Shown: positions 1 through 6,915 of the stretch, in pieces
Layout: the number at the start of each line of letters is the position of its first letter
Numbering within the stretch: position 1 is the first letter of the stretch
DNA from: Nocardioides sp. QY071
Lineage (GTDB): Bacteria > Actinomycetota > Actinomycetes > Propionibacteriales > Nocardioidaceae
Direction of reading: 5' to 3'
Assembly (NCBI RefSeq): GCF_029961765.1
Contig: NZ_CP124681.1
Coordinates: 2,108,001 to 2,172,000 of the forward strand
Length of the DNA stretch: 64,000 nt
Translations under genes and position numbers: made by a program
The notes under the pieces: model-generated
The model's database searches: none
What the model saw: the letters and a program-made list of their open reading frames with translations, nothing else
What the model was told of the DNA's origin: nothing

Positions 1-201
1 GGCCTCGGCGAGATGGACGCCGACCAGCTGGCCGAGACCACGATGGACCCGCGTCGCCGCACCCTGCGCCGGTTGACGGTCGACGAGCTCGAGGTGGCCT
101 CCGAGGTGTTCGAGCTGCTCATGGGCAGCGACGTCGCGCCGCGCAAGGAGTTCATCATCCAGGGCGCCTACGAGGTCGACATGGAGACCCTCGACGCGTG
201 A
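1..201 (+). CDS. parE: Type IIA DNA topoisomerase subunit B (ParE/GyrB-like), C-terminal end only
   Basis: Only the last 66 codons are in the window; the reading frame is open from base 1 to the TGA at 199-201. The peptide begins GLGEMDADQLAETTMDP, the strongly conserved end of the TOPRIM/tail region of GyrB and ParE, the ATPase subunit that works with a GyrA/ParC subunit to relax or decatenate DNA. ParE rather than GyrB is inferred because a ParC-like A subunit lies about 9 kb downstream on the other strand; many actinobacteria keep such a second topoisomerase II pair close together. The stop overlaps the GTG of the next gene. Confidence 0.9.
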   Translation, partial: GLGEMDADQLAETTMDPRRRTLRRLTVDELEVASEVFELLMGSDVAPRKEFIIQGAYEVDMETLDA

Positions 202-875
202 ACCTCGACGACCCGGTCGGTGCGTCCCTGCGGGGTGCGCACGCCGCGTTCGCTGTCGGGACCGGCCGGGTGCTGCGGTACGACGCCGGCGTCGCCTCGT
301 TCGCTGCGGTGCCGGTCGACCCGACGCCGGCAGACTGGGCGGACCTGGCTGCGCTGCTCGGGCCGGGCGGGTTCGCGGACCTGTTCAGCTCGCCGGCGAC
401 GCCGCCTGCCGACTGGGAGCCGGTGTTCACGCTGCCAGGCCTGCAGCTGGTGGCGGGCTCGCTCGTGGGTGCTGCGGACGCGGGGGTCGAGGTCGTGGAG
501 CTCGGGGCGGGCGACGTACCGGACATGTTGGCGCTGGTCGACCGGTCCCGGCCCGGGCCGTTCTGGCCGCGCACCCATGAGATGGGCACCTACCTCGGGG
601 TCCGTGACGGCGGCGGGCTGGTCGCGATGGCGGGCGAGCGGCTGCGGCCGCCGGGGTGGAGCGAGATCAGCGCCGTGACGACCGCGCCGCAGGCGCGCGG
701 CCGCGGCCTGGCGGGACTGCTGGTGACCGAGCTGGCGCGCCGGATCCGGGCGCGCGGCGAGGAGGCCTTCCTCCACGTCGCGGCCGACAACGCCCCGGCG
801 ATCCGGCTCTACGACGCCCTCGGCTTCGGGGTCCGGCGCGAGGTGACCTTCCGCGGCTTCCGGGTGCCGCGCTGA
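198..875 (+). CDS. GNAT family N-acetyltransferase
   Basis: A 225-residue protein with the GNAT acetyl-CoA binding signature near residues 170-195 (APQARGRGLAGLLVTELA, matching R/Q-x-x-G-x-G/A) followed by the usual AxRLYDALGF segment near the end. GNAT enzymes transfer an acetyl group from acetyl-CoA to an amine; the substrate cannot be told from sequence. The first 100 residues are less typical and may be a degenerate GNAT half, so this could be a double-domain acetyltransferase. The GTG start overlaps the stop of the topoisomerase gene (GTGA), implying translational coupling. Confidence 0.85.
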   Translation: MNLDDPVGASLRGAHAAFAVGTGRVLRYDAGVASFAAVPVDPTPADWADLAALLGPGGFADLFSSPATPPADWEPVFTLPGLQLVAGSLVGAADAGVEVVELGAGDVPDMLALVDRSRPGPFWPRTHEMGTYLGVRDGGGLVAMAGERLRPPGWSEISAVTTAPQARGRGLAGLLVTELARRIRARGEEAFLHVAADNAPAIRLYDALGFGVRREVTFRGFRVPR

Positions 876-899
876 CGCCCCGACCGGATTCGACCGAGG

Positions 900-1802
900 T
901 CAGGCCGCGAGCCTCCGCGCGTGCGCCACGAGCACCGCGTGGAGGTCGCGGACCGCGGCCCGGACGTGATCGCTCCGGCGCTGCAGCAGGACCAGGGTGA
1001 CCCGGGTCGCGTCGTCCGCGATCGGACGGGCGGTGATCAGCCCGGCCAGCTCCAACGGGTCGCCGAGGACGCTGTAGTCGGGGAGCACGGTCAGGCCCAG
1101 GCCCTGGGAGACCATGAACTTGCCCATCTCGGCGCCGTCGGTCGTGTGGCACACGCGCGGCATCCTGCTGCCGAAGATCCGGTGGGCGAACCGGTGCATG
1201 ACGTAGCCGGCCCGCATCGCGACGAAGCGCTCCTCGCGCAGCTGGTCGACGCTCACCTCGTCCGCGGCGGCCAGCGGGTGGTCGGCCGGCATCACGACGA
1301 CCGGCCGCCCGTGCAGCAGGGCGGTGCCGAGCAGGTCGTGCGCGGGCTCGTCGCCGGCCAGCAGGTTCACCAGCCCGAGGTCGAGCGATCCCTCGAGCAG
1401 GGCCTGGTGGATCTCGGCCTGCTGGACGTTGAGGACCTCGACGGTCGCGTTCGGGGCGGTGTCCTGGAACTCGCGTGAGGCAGGCACCAGCAGGGTCGAG
1501 GTGGCCGCGTTGACGGTGCCGATCCGGACGGTGCGGCTCACGTTGTGCTGGTCGCCGGCGGAGGTCCGGAGCCGGTCGACCGCATCCAGCACCGCGACCA
1601 TGCTCGGCAGCAGGTCCAGGCCCTGGCGACTGATCCGGGCGCCGGTGCGGCGGCGATCGAGCAGGGACACCCCCAGCTCCCGCTCGAGCTTGCTCACCGC
1701 CTCGCTGAGTGCGGGCTGTGAGATGTGGAGGCTCTCGCTCGCGCGCCGCAGCGACCCGTGCTGGGTGACGGCGGCGACGTACTCCAGCTGCTCGATCCTC
1801 AT
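900..1802 (-). CDS. LysR family transcriptional regulator, likely for the sulfur cluster
   Basis: A 300-residue LysR-type regulator. The N-terminus (MRIEQLEYVAAVTQHGSLRR) is the winged helix-turn-helix of the family, with the SQPALSEAVSKLERELG recognition helix at about residues 30-48, followed by the periplasmic-binding-like effector domain. The start at 1802 was chosen over an upstream in-frame ATG because the domain begins there and GGAAGGAC precedes it by a proper distance. It is divergent from sfnG with about 200 bases between, where two inverted repeats lie, so regulation of the sulfur genes (as CysB/Cbl-type LysR proteins do) and of itself is likely but inferred from position only. Confidence 0.9.
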   Translation of the reverse strand: MRIEQLEYVAAVTQHGSLRRASESLHISQPALSEAVSKLERELGVSLLDRRRTGARISRQGLDLLPSMVAVLDAVDRLRTSAGDQHNVSRTVRIGTVNAATSTLLVPASREFQDTAPNATVEVLNVQQAEIHQALLEGSLDLGLVNLLAGDEPAHDLLGTALLHGRPVVVMPADHPLAAADEVSVDQLREERFVAMRAGYVMHRFAHRIFGSRMPRVCHTTDGAEMGKFMVSQGLGLTVLPDYSVLGDPLELAGLITARPIADDATRVTLVLLQRRSDHVRAAVRDLHAVLVAHARRLAA

Positions 1803-1819
1803 GGCGTCCTTCCAAATGC

Positions 1820-1839
1820 AGTAAGTACAGTTAGTTACT
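1820..1839. promoter_or_regulatory. Inverted repeat AGTAA-N10-TTACT, candidate LysR operator
   Basis: Perfect 5-base arms (AGTAA at 1820-1824, TTACT at 1835-1839) with a 10-base spacer, AT-rich in an otherwise GC-rich context, 17 bases upstream of the LysR start. Size and position fit a LysR autoregulatory site; not verified. Confidence 0.5.
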
Positions 1840-1934
1840 ACGGAAAGCGTAGCGCAGCACGACCGGGGCCGGATCCGCGCGGAGTGGAAGGCCCTGCCGA
1901 TGGCGCCGTCGTCCATTGCGACGGCGGATCGCCC

Positions 1935-1958
1935 TGTTCGGCCTTGTCGTGCCGAACA
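1935..1958. promoter_or_regulatory. Inverted repeat TGTTCGGC-N8-GCCGAACA upstream of sfnG
   Basis: Perfect 8-base arms (1935-1942 and 1951-1958) separated by 8 bases, ending 43 bases before the sfnG start. It could be an activator or repressor site for the sulfur operon; a transcript hairpin is also possible. Confidence 0.55.
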
Positions 1959-2001
1959 AAGACGAGCAATCTGATCGACATACCCGAAATGAGGAGCAGT
2001 G

Positions 2002-3120
2002 ATGACCAGCAGCCCGACCCGAGCGCCCGAGCCGTTGAAGTTCGCCTACTGGGTGCCGAACGTGAGCGGCGGCCTCGTGGTGAGCAAGATCGAGCAGCGT
2101 ACGGACTGGGGCCTCGACTACAACCTCGAGCTCGCCCGGCTCGCCGAGGCCAACGGCTTCGACTACGCCCTCTCGCAGGTGCGCTACATCGCGTCGTACG
2201 GCGCCGCCTACCAGCACGAGTCGACCTCGATCAGCCTCGCCATCGGCCTGGCGACCGAGCGGCTCAAGGTGATCGCCGCGGTCCATCCCGGCCTGTGGCA
2301 GCCGGGCGTGCTCGCCAAGCTGGTCGCGAGCTCCGACCAGTACACCCAGGGCCGGTTCTGCGTGAACGTCGTCAGCGGCTGGTTCAAGGACGAGTTCACC
2401 AAGCTCGGTGAGCCCTGGCTCGAGCACGGCGAGCGCTACCGCCGCTCGGAGGAGTTCATCCGCTACCTGCGCGAGATCTGGACCAGCGAGCATGCCGAGC
2501 TCAACGGCGACTTCTACCGGCTGCACGACTTCGACCTCAAGCCGAAGCCGTACGACGTCCCCGGCCGCGCGCACCCCGAGATCTTCATGGGCGGCAACTC
2601 GACCGATGCGCGCGGCATGGGTGGCCGGGTCGCCGACTGGTACTTCATGAACGGCAACACCCCGGAGGGCATCGCCGAGCAGATCCACGACGTCAGCGAC
2701 GTCGCCGCCGTCAACGGCCGGGCCGGACAGGTCCGCTTCGGCGTCAACGGCTTCCTCATCGGCCGCGACAGCGAGGCCGAGGCGCGCGACGTGCTGCGCG
2801 AGATCGTGGACAAGGCCGACCGCGAGGCGGTCGAGGGCTTCGGGTCCGCGGTCAAGCAGGCCGGCCAGTCCACGGGCGACAAGGTCGGGATGTGGCAGGA
2901 CTCCGAGTTCGCCGACCTGGTGCAGTACAACGACGGCTTCCGCACCGGCCTGATCGGTACGCCGGAGCAGATCGCGCACCGGATGCTGGAGTACAAGCGC
3001 CGCGGGGTCGACCTGTTCCTGCTCGGCTTCCTGCACTTCCAGGAGGACGTGCAGTACTTCGGGCGCGAGGTGCTGCCCATCGTGCGCGAGCTCGAGGCCG
3101 CGGAGCTGGAGCGGGTCTGA
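2002..3120 (+). CDS. sfnG: Dimethyl sulfone monooxygenase SfnG (FMNH2-dependent)
   Basis: A 372-residue luciferase-like TIM-barrel flavin monooxygenase. It matches SfnG closely by eye: KFAYWVPNVSGGLVVSKIEQRT at the N-terminus, then the NVVSGWFKDEF and HGERYRRSEEFIRYLREIW segments and WYFMNGNTPEGI. SfnG uses FMNH2 and O2 to turn dimethyl sulfone into methanesulfinate and formaldehyde, feeding sulfur assimilation. ATG 2002 is preferred over the adjacent GTG 1999 because GAGGAG (1991-1996) is five bases away. The stop overlaps the ATG of the next gene. Reduced FMN would come from the flavin reductase three genes on. Confidence 0.92.
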   Translation: MTSSPTRAPEPLKFAYWVPNVSGGLVVSKIEQRTDWGLDYNLELARLAEANGFDYALSQVRYIASYGAAYQHESTSISLAIGLATERLKVIAAVHPGLWQPGVLAKLVASSDQYTQGRFCVNVVSGWFKDEFTKLGEPWLEHGERYRRSEEFIRYLREIWTSEHAELNGDFYRLHDFDLKPKPYDVPGRAHPEIFMGGNSTDARGMGGRVADWYFMNGNTPEGIAEQIHDVSDVAAVNGRAGQVRFGVNGFLIGRDSEAEARDVLREIVDKADREAVEGFGSAVKQAGQSTGDKVGMWQDSEFADLVQYNDGFRTGLIGTPEQIAHRMLEYKRRGVDLFLLGFLHFQEDVQYFGREVLPIVRELEAAELERV

Positions 3121-4316
3121 TGCCGGTCCCCGTGCTGTCCGACCACGAGGCGCTCGCCGTCGCTGCCGAGCTCGGCGAGCGGTTCGCCAAGGGCGCGGCC
3201 GCGCGCGACGCCGACCGGGTGCTGCCCGTCGACGAGCTCGCGGAGCTGTCCGCGTCCGGGCTGCTCGCGGTGAGCGTGCCTGCCGCGTACGGCGGTGCCG
3301 GGCTCCCGGCATCCGTGCTGGCCGAGGTGTTCCGCCTGCTGGCCGCCGGCGACCCGAGCATCGCGCAGATCCCGCACAGCCACTTCGTCTACGTCAACGC
3401 GCTGTGCCACCAGGGCACGCCCGAGCAGCAGGAGTTCCTCTTCGGCGAGGTGCTCGAGGGCAAGCGGTTCGGCAACGCACAGTCCGAGATCGGCTCCCGG
3501 CACGTGCGTGACTTCCGCACGACGCTGCGGCCCGACGGCGCCGGCGGCTGGGTGCTCGACGGGGAGAAGGGCTATGCCACCGGCGCCCTGCTCGCCGACT
3601 GGATCCCGGTGCTGTGCCACCTCGGCGTCGACGGACCGCTGCACGTCGCCTGGGTCGAGCGGCACGCCACCGGCGTGAGCGTCGTCGACGACTGGAACGG
3701 CATGGGTCAGCGCACGACGGCGAGCGGCACCGTGCGGCTCGAGGGCGTGGCCGTCAGCGCGGACCGGATCACGCCGTACCACCTGACCTTCGAGGGTCCG
3801 CAGACCTACGGCGCCTTCGCCCAGCTGCTGCACGCGGCTCTCGACGCGGGCATCGCTCGCGCCGCCCTCGCCGACGCGGCGGAGTTCGTCACGACCAAGA
3901 GCCGGCCCTACCCGGACGCCATCACCGAGCTCGGCACCGCACGGCACGCCGACGACCCCACGGTCGTCCAGGCGTTCGGCGAGCTCGAGCTCACGGTGCG
4001 GGCGGCGGAGGCGTTGGTCGCCGAGGCCGGCCGCGCGGTCGACCGGGCCGACGCCGACCTCGATGCCGAGTCGGCCGGCGCGGCGAGCCTCGCGGTGGCG
4101 GCGGCACGCGCCGCGACGACCGGCGCGAGCCTGGAGGCGGGTACGCGGCTCTTCGAGGTCAGCGGGACCCGGTCCGCCCTCGACTCCCTCAACCTGCACC
4201 GGCACTGGCGCAATGCGCGCACCCACACCCTCCACGACCCGGCCGCCTGGAAAGTGCGCCACCTGGGGCGCTGGGCCCTCGACGGCCAGCTTCCTCCCAA
4301 CCACGGCCAGCTCTGA
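3120..4316 (+). CDS. Acyl-CoA dehydrogenase-fold sulfur monooxygenase (SfnB/MsuC/DszC type)
   Basis: A 398-residue protein of the acyl-CoA dehydrogenase fold. N-terminal helical domain to about residue 120 (SIAQIPHSHFVYVNAL), beta domain with the DGEKGYATGALLADWIPVL segment at about 145-165 and DDWNGMGQRTTASGTV at about 185-205, then the C-terminal helical bundle ending HTLHDPAAWKVRHLG. The family includes SfnB, SfnC, MsuC and DszC, flavin enzymes of organosulfur use rather than true acyl-CoA dehydrogenases; the catalytic glutamate motif of the latter is absent. Between SfnG and SsuD/MsuD the best inferred job is methanesulfinate to methanesulfonate (MsuC-like). The ATG overlaps the sfnG stop (ATGA), so the pair is translationally coupled. 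Confidence 0.8.
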   Translation: MPVPVLSDHEALAVAAELGERFAKGAAARDADRVLPVDELAELSASGLLAVSVPAAYGGAGLPASVLAEVFRLLAAGDPSIAQIPHSHFVYVNALCHQGTPEQQEFLFGEVLEGKRFGNAQSEIGSRHVRDFRTTLRPDGAGGWVLDGEKGYATGALLADWIPVLCHLGVDGPLHVAWVERHATGVSVVDDWNGMGQRTTASGTVRLEGVAVSADRITPYHLTFEGPQTYGAFAQLLHAALDAGIARAALADAAEFVTTKSRPYPDAITELGTARHADDPTVVQAFGELELTVRAAEALVAEAGRAVDRADADLDAESAGAASLAVAAARAATTGASLEAGTRLFEVSGTRSALDSLNLHRHWRNARTHTLHDPAAWKVRHLGRWALDGQLPPNHGQL

Positions 4317-4347
4317 CCACCCACCCGCGGACTCGCAGAAGGACGAC

Positions 4348-5505
4348 ATGACTCATCAGCTCAAGTTCCACTGGTTCCTGCCCACGAACGGCGGCGACGG
4401 ACGACACGTGGTCGGCGGGGGACACGGCGTCACCTCGTTCACGGGGGAGCGCCCCAACTCGGTCGCCTACCTCGGCCAGATCGCGCGCAGCGCCGAGCAG
4501 CTCGGGTTCGAGGCGGCGTTGACCCCGACCGGGGCCTGGTGCGAGGACGCCTGGGTCTCGACGGCGATGCTGAGCTCTTTGTCGGAGCGGCTGAAGTTCC
4601 TCGTCGCCTTCCGGCCCGGTCTCACCTCGCCGTTCCTGGCGGCGCAGATGGCCGGGACCTTCCAGAACCTCTCCGGTGGCCGGCTGCTGCTGAACGTGGT
4701 CACCGGCGGCGAGTCCCACGAGCAGCGGATGTACGGCGACCACCTCGACAAGGAGGGCCGCTACGAGCGCTGCGACGAGTTCCTGTACCTGGTTCGCGCG
4801 CTCTGGGCGGGGGAGAGCGTCAGCCATGAGGGCGCGCACTACCGGCTCGACGACGCGGTGCTGGCGCAGATCCCCGACCCCCTGCCGGAGATCTACTTCG
4901 GCGGCTCGTCGCCGGCCGCCGGCCGAGTGGCCGCGAAGCACGTCGACGTCTACCTGACCTGGGGCGAACCGCCGGCCGCGGTCCGCGAGAAGGTCGAGTG
5001 GGTCTCCAAGCTGGCCGCCGACGAGGGACGCCAGCTGCGCTTCGGCATCCGGCTGCACTCGATCGCCCGCGACACCTCCGAGGCGGCCTGGGCCGAGGCG
5101 GACCGGCTTCTCGCCGGCATCGACGACCAGCAGATCGCGCAGGTCCAGGCAGGGTTGCGGCGCAGCGAGTCGGTCGGTCAGGCGCGGATGCTCCAGTTGA
5201 ACGGGGGCAGCAGGGACTCGCTGGAGATCCACCCGAACCTGTGGGCCGGTGTCGGCCTGGTGCGTGGTGGGGCCGGCACCGCGATGGTCGGCAGCTTCGG
5301 CGAGGTCGCCGACCTCGTCGAGCAGTACGTCGAGGCCGGGATCTCGGAGTTCGTGATGTCCGGCTACCCCCACCTCGAGGAGTCCTACTGGTTCGGCGAG
5401 GGTGTCCTGCCCGAGCTCGCCCGGCGCGGCCTGTGGACGCACCCGGCGCCGGTCGCCCAGTCGGTAACAGCGGTGCCCTTCGGCGGCCGTCAGGTGGTCT
5501 CGTGA
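4348..5505 (+). CDS. ssuD: FMNH2-dependent alkanesulfonate monooxygenase (SsuD/MsuD)
   Basis: A 385-residue luciferase-fold enzyme that cleaves C-S bonds of alkanesulfonates, releasing sulfite and an aldehyde. SsuD landmarks are all present: CEDAW near residue 65 (active-site Cys region), YFGGSS, VDVYLTWGEPP, RFGIRLHSIARDT (Arg and His of the active site), PNLWAGVGLVRGGAGTA and SGYPHLEES. AGAAGGA sits four bases before the ATG. In this operon the substrate may be methanesulfonate (MsuD role). No SsuABC-type transporter is encoded nearby, which favours small substrates formed inside the cell from dimethyl sulfone, though uptake genes may be elsewhere. Confidence 0.92.
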   Translation: MTHQLKFHWFLPTNGGDGRHVVGGGHGVTSFTGERPNSVAYLGQIARSAEQLGFEAALTPTGAWCEDAWVSTAMLSSLSERLKFLVAFRPGLTSPFLAAQMAGTFQNLSGGRLLLNVVTGGESHEQRMYGDHLDKEGRYERCDEFLYLVRALWAGESVSHEGAHYRLDDAVLAQIPDPLPEIYFGGSSPAAGRVAAKHVDVYLTWGEPPAAVREKVEWVSKLAADEGRQLRFGIRLHSIARDTSEAAWAEADRLLAGIDDQQIAQVQAGLRRSESVGQARMLQLNGGSRDSLEIHPNLWAGVGLVRGGAGTAMVGSFGEVADLVEQYVEAGISEFVMSGYPHLEESYWFGEGVLPELARRGLWTHPAPVAQSVTAVPFGGRQVVS

Positions 5506-6008
5506 GCACCGCGCTCACCACCAACCAGGACCTCGACCCGGTCCGGCTCCGCGAGGCGTTCGGCGTCTTCCCGAGCGGCGTCGTCGCCGTGGCCGCCGAG
5601 GTCGACGGTGCTCTCACCGGGCTCGCAGCCAGCTCCTTCACCTCCGTCAGCCTGGACCCGCCGCTGGTCTCGTTCTCGGTGGCGAACACCTCGAAGACCT
5701 GGCCGGACCTGCGCCGCGCCGACCACCTCGGACTCACCGTGCTGGCCGAGCACCACGGCGACGTGTGCCGGCGGCTGGCGGGCCCGGTCGAGCACCGCTT
5801 CGACGATGTCGAGGTGACGGTCAGCCCCGAGGGCGCCGTGCTCCTGGCCGATGGGCTCGCGCGCTTCGACTGCACCATTCACGACGAGGTCGAGGCGGGC
5901 GACCACACCCTGGTGCTGCTCGAGCTGCACGCCGTCGACCATGCCGACACGGCGCAGCCGCTGGTGTTCCACCGCAGCGGCTTCGGGAGGCTCACCGCGG
6001 CCGGATGA
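5502..6008 (+). CDS. Flavin reductase (NAD(P)H:FMN oxidoreductase) serving the monooxygenases
   Basis: A 168-residue flavin reductase-like protein with the split-barrel flavin-binding fold: FGVFPSGVVAVAAEVDG at residues 17-33, the GLAASSFTSVSLDPPLVSFSVA block and a terminal YRxxxY-like region reading VFHRSGFG. Such enzymes make free FMNH2 for two-component monooxygenases. The GTG start overlaps the SsuD stop (GTGA), so it is coupled to the enzymes that need FMNH2. It is of the DIM6/NTAB type rather than the flavodoxin-like SsuE/MsuE fold, so it replaces them functionally without being their homologue. Confidence 0.87.
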   Translation: MSTALTTNQDLDPVRLREAFGVFPSGVVAVAAEVDGALTGLAASSFTSVSLDPPLVSFSVANTSKTWPDLRRADHLGLTVLAEHHGDVCRRLAGPVEHRFDDVEVTVSPEGAVLLADGLARFDCTIHDEVEAGDHTLVLLELHAVDHADTAQPLVFHRSGFGRLTAAG

Positions 6009-6027
6009 CCTGTGCCAGCATGAGGTC

Positions 6028-6399
6028 ATGAGCGCCGCCGACCGCACCGCCGTCGTCAAGCTGCTCAAGGCTCGCGGCGCCAAGGCCCGGCGGGGTCACC
6101 TGCGGATCCCGGTCGGCGACCTGTTCTGGTACGTCGACGTGCTGGCCGACGGCGTCGGCCCCACCGCGCCGCTGCGGCTCGAGGTCGGCTGCTGGACCGG
6201 CGCGCTACCGCCCGAGCCCGACGGCGGCGCCGTCGACTGCCCGCTGTTGATGGACGTCCCGCTCGGCAGCGACCCGGTCGGCGCGACGACCGCCTTGCTC
6301 GACAGGATCACCGCGCTCGGTGACCTCCCCGCCCTCGGCGGCAGCCTGGGCGACCTGCCCGGCGCGCTGGTGGACCAGCGGCTGCGCGACCTGCTCTGA
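6028..6399 (+). CDS. Hypothetical protein, 123 residues
   Basis: I do not recognise this family. The predicted protein is small and soluble, with a basic start (TAVVKLLKARGAKARRGHLRIP) and a central VGDLFWYVDVLADG...LRLEVGCWTG segment that looks like a small alpha/beta domain. There are no membrane segments or cysteine clusters. It lies 20 bases after the flavin reductase on the same strand. The ATG follows CAGCAT plus six bases, a weak version of the leaderless arrangement seen elsewhere in the window. Its stop codon sits inside a hairpin shared with the convergent carbonic anhydrase gene. Confidence 0.65.
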   Translation: MSAADRTAVVKLLKARGAKARRGHLRIPVGDLFWYVDVLADGVGPTAPLRLEVGCWTGALPPEPDGGAVDCPLLMDVPLGSDPVGATTALLDRITALGDLPALGGSLGDLPGALVDQRLRDLL

Positions 6400-6413
6400 G
6401 CCGGCGGCTCAGA
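6395..6413. terminator. Bidirectional hairpin at convergent gene ends
   Basis: TCTGAGCC-GGC-GGCTCAGA, perfect 8-base arms with a 3-base loop. Both convergent stop codons (6397-6399 on plus, 6409-6411 on minus) lie in the stem. No T-run follows, as is common in actinobacteria. Confidence 0.6.
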
Positions 6414-6903
6414 CCTCCTGGGTCAGCAGCCCCGTGTCGACGTCGTAGATGAACCCGCCGACCTTGACCGAGTCGGGGATGAGGGGGTGGGCCCGGACCC
6501 GCTGGACGTCGGTGACCAGCGCCGCCGCCTGGCCGTCGGTGACCGGCAGCGTCAGCCAGGACGTGTCCTGGCCGGTCGATGCGTCGAGTCGCTCGCGCAG
6601 CGCGGCCTCGCTGTTGCTGGCCACGGCGCAGCGGGTGTGGGGGATGATCATGATCCGGTCGACGTTGAGCATGTGGACCGAGATGACCAACGCGTCCAGG
6701 GTCAGGTCGTCGACCCGGCCGCCGGGGTTGCGGATCATCTTCGCGTCGCCCGGCTTCAGGCCGGTCAGGCCCAGGGGATCGATCCGGGAGTCCATGCAGG
6801 TCACCAGGCCGATGCCGGCGCGCGCGATACCGTCGAAGCCGCCGTCCTTGAAGTCGGCGGCGTACTCCTGATTGGCCTTCAGCAGATCATCGAAATCGCC
6901 CAT
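6409..6903 (-). CDS. Beta-carbonic anhydrase
   Basis: A 164-residue beta-class carbonic anhydrase, interconverting CO2 and bicarbonate with a zinc ion. Zinc ligands and the Asp-Arg dyad are visible: Cys36, Asp38 and Arg40 in TCMDSR, and His89 and Cys92 in PHTRC. The length and the NPGGRVDDLTLDALVIS block match the short actinobacterial clade (like mycobacterial Rv1284) rather than the longer plant-type enzymes. The start is preceded by TAACCT and six bases on the minus strand, a leaderless promoter that lies in the end of the transporter gene upstream. Confidence 0.9.
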   Translation of the reverse strand: MGDFDDLLKANQEYAADFKDGGFDGIARAGIGLVTCMDSRIDPLGLTGLKPGDAKMIRNPGGRVDDLTLDALVISVHMLNVDRIMIIPHTRCAVASNSEAALRERLDASTGQDTSWLTLPVTDGQAAALVTDVQRVRAHPLIPDSVKVGGFIYDVDTGLLTQEV

Positions 6904-6909
6904 GACGGC

Positions 6910-6915
6910 AGGTTA
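6910..6915 (-). promoter_or_regulatory. -10 box TAACCT for leaderless carbonic anhydrase transcript
   Basis: TAACCT on the minus strand, six bases before the ATG at 6903, so transcription would begin at the start codon. It overlaps the stop of the upstream MFS gene. Confidence 0.55.

Noticed and set aside
2002-6008. A full ssu operon including an ABC transporter
   Set aside because: No permease, ATPase or binding protein gene lies in or beside the cluster.
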